Shown in pieces: positions 6,412-7,422 of a stretch of 7,422 nucleotides of DNA. A program made the translations under genes and the position numbers. Position 1 is the first letter of the stretch, and each line of letters opens with the position of its first letter. Source of the stretch: UBA11524 sp964547515 (GTDB lineage: Bacteria; Bacillota; Clostridia; Christensenellales; Aristaeellaceae); contig CAZJOA010000138.1 in NCBI GenBank assembly GCA_964547515.1, positions 1 through 7,422 of the forward strand. The letters run 5' to 3'. The notes beneath the pieces are model-generated. The model saw only the letters and a program-made list of their open reading frames with translations. It did no database searches and was not told where the DNA came from.

Positions 6412-7350
6412 TCATTCGGCGGAGGTCGCCCGGAGGAACACGTCCTCCAGCGAATCCCTTTCGGGGGTCAGCTCCCGCAGGGGCGCATCCATCGCGCACA
6501 GCAGGCGGAACAGCGCCGTCTGCGCATCGGGCGTGGCATCCCGGCGGCATTCCAGGTCCACCAGGAGGACGCCTTCCTCGTTCGACCGCAGCTGCTTCAC
6601 GCGCTGGACGCACGCCAGGGAACGAATGGCGGGCAGCAGCGTCTGCGGATGCCCCTGAATGGCCGCACGAAGACGGAGCACGTCCCCCGTGCCGGTCAGG
6701 TCGGCCATGTCCGCCTCGCGGATGAGTCTGCCCTGATGCAGGATGATGACCCGCTGACACAGCTGCTGTATCTCCGGGAGCAGGTGGGACGAGAAGATCA
6801 CCGTGTGATCCCGTCCCAGACGCTTCATCAGCTCGCGGATCTCCACCACCTGACGGGGATCAAGGCCGACGGTGGGTTCATCCAGCACCAGCACGGGCGG
6901 ATCGCCGCAGAGTGCCTGTGCCATGCCGACGCGCTGGCGGTAGCCCTTCGACAGATGGCCGATGACACGCCCGGACACGTCCGTCAGCCCGCAGAGCTGC
7001 ATGACCTCCGCCACATGCCCGGGGATGGCCTTGCGTGCCACCTCCTTCAATTCGCACACGAAGGACAGGTAGCTCCGCACCGTCATTTCGTCATAGAGCG
7101 GCGGCTTTTCCGGCAGATAGCCGATGGCACGCTTGCATGCCCGGCTGTTCGTCAGCATGTCCTGACCGTTCACCAGCACCTGACCCGCGCTGGGCGGCAT
7201 GTACCCGGTGAGGATGTTCAGCGTGGTGGTCTTGCCCGCGCCGTTCTGTCCCAGAAGGCCGACGACCTGCCCCTCCGGCGCTGTGAATGTAATATCCCGA
7301 ATGGCTTCCACCCCGCCGTAGCGCTTGGTGACGCCCCGTAGCTCGATCAT
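6412..7350 (-). CDS. ABC transporter ATP-binding protein, GldA-like
   Basis: This 312-residue ATPase is the cytoplasmic motor for the permease encoded next. The nucleotide-binding domain is complete: Walker A GQNGAGKTT (34-42), signature LSKGYRQR (133-140), Walker B VLVLDEPTVGLDP (153-165) with Glu158, and switch His189. The Q-loop reads IGYLPEKPPLY (76-86) with Glu in place of Gln, as is typical of GldA/NosF-type ATPases. Residues from about 215 form the C-terminal extension of this subfamily (to 312), ending EDVFLRATSAE. The ATG at 7350 has GGGAGG seven bases upstream (7358-7363). It is the first gene of the operon; the permease start follows 10 or 31 bases after its stop, depending on which start is used. 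The ABC identity is certain, the GldA-like label is strong, and the substrate is unknown. Confidence 0.95.
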   Translation of the reverse strand: MIELRGVTKRYGGVEAIRDITFTAPEGQVVGLLGQNGAGKTTTLNILTGYMPPSAGQVLVNGQDMLTNSRACKRAIGYLPEKPPLYDEMTVRSYLSFVCELKEVARKAIPGHVAEVMQLCGLTDVSGRVIGHLSKGYRQRVGMAQALCGDPPVLVLDEPTVGLDPRQVVEIRELMKRLGRDHTVIFSSHLLPEIQQLCQRVIILHQGRLIREADMADLTGTGDVLRLRAAIQGHPQTLLPAIRSLACVQRVKQLRSNEEGVLLVDLECRRDATPDAQTALFRLLCAMDAPLRELTPERDSLEDVFLRATSAE

Positions 7351-7376
7351 GGCTGATCCTCCCTTTCTGCCCTTCC

Positions 7377-7385
7377 ATTATAGCA
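7377..7385 (-). promoter_or_regulatory. Extended -10 promoter of the ABC operon
   Basis: On the minus strand TGC-TATAAT is a perfect -10 box with an extended TGn. No good -35 box is seen 16-19 bases upstream, which extended -10 promoters can tolerate. It lies just ahead of the GGGAGG site and ATG at 7350, giving a very short leader of about 20 bases. Confidence 0.65.
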
Positions 7386-7422
7386 GACCTTCCTGCCGAA
7401 TGCATGAACAAAGTGTAAAACT

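Noticed and set aside
4381..7341. Series of long plus-strand open frames (4381-5676, 5691-6725, 6361-7341)
   Set aside because: Each is antisense to a well-supported Gld-like gene and is rich in Arg, Gln, His and Gly with no family motifs.

Overview
The window is a GC-rich bacterial chromosomal segment. It has AGGAGG-type ribosome binding sites, sigma-70/sigma-A-type promoters (two with an extended -10 TGn) and U-tailed terminators. Together with the gene content (GuaB with a CBS pair, and a Gld-like ABC operon ending in a DUF4340 protein), this suggests a high-GC Firmicute, probably a Clostridia-type anaerobe. That assignment is inference; there is no rRNA or other strict marker in the window.

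Layout, left to right. Bases 1-64 hold no gene I can support. From 823 leftwards to 95 (minus strand) lies a PlsC-like lysophospholipid acyltransferase with a strong ribosome binding site and a terminator hairpin that overlaps its last codons. A divergent promoter region of about 200 bases follows, with a near-consensus promoter for guaB (TTGACA, 17-base spacer, TGC-TACAAT). guaB (IMP dehydrogenase, 1030-2487, plus strand) is complete, with all catalytic motifs visible.

Between guaB and the next, convergent operon is a 158-base AT-rich module with imperfect 19-base terminal inverted repeats (16/19). It looks like a miniature mobile element, and its left end forms the guaB stop codon. It is followed by a strong bidirectional terminator with a duplicated arm.

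The right two thirds is a single minus-strand operon of four genes read from 7350 down to 2699: a GldA-like ABC ATPase, a GldF-like ABC-2 permease, a GldG-like membrane-anchored auxiliary protein and a DUF4340 membrane-anchored protein. The last three are tightly coupled (ATGA and TGATG overlaps), and an extended -10 promoter sits just upstream of the ATPase. The ATPase and permease would form the motor and channel of an ABC-2 type transporter. The GldG-like and DUF4340 proteins both have an N-terminal membrane anchor and a large, probably extracytoplasmic domain, so they look like dedicated outer partners. The homologous GldA/F/G proteins are linked to gliding in Bacteroidetes. Here nothing else points to gliding, so the cargo and role of this four-part machine are unknown. 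It is the most interesting unit in the window.
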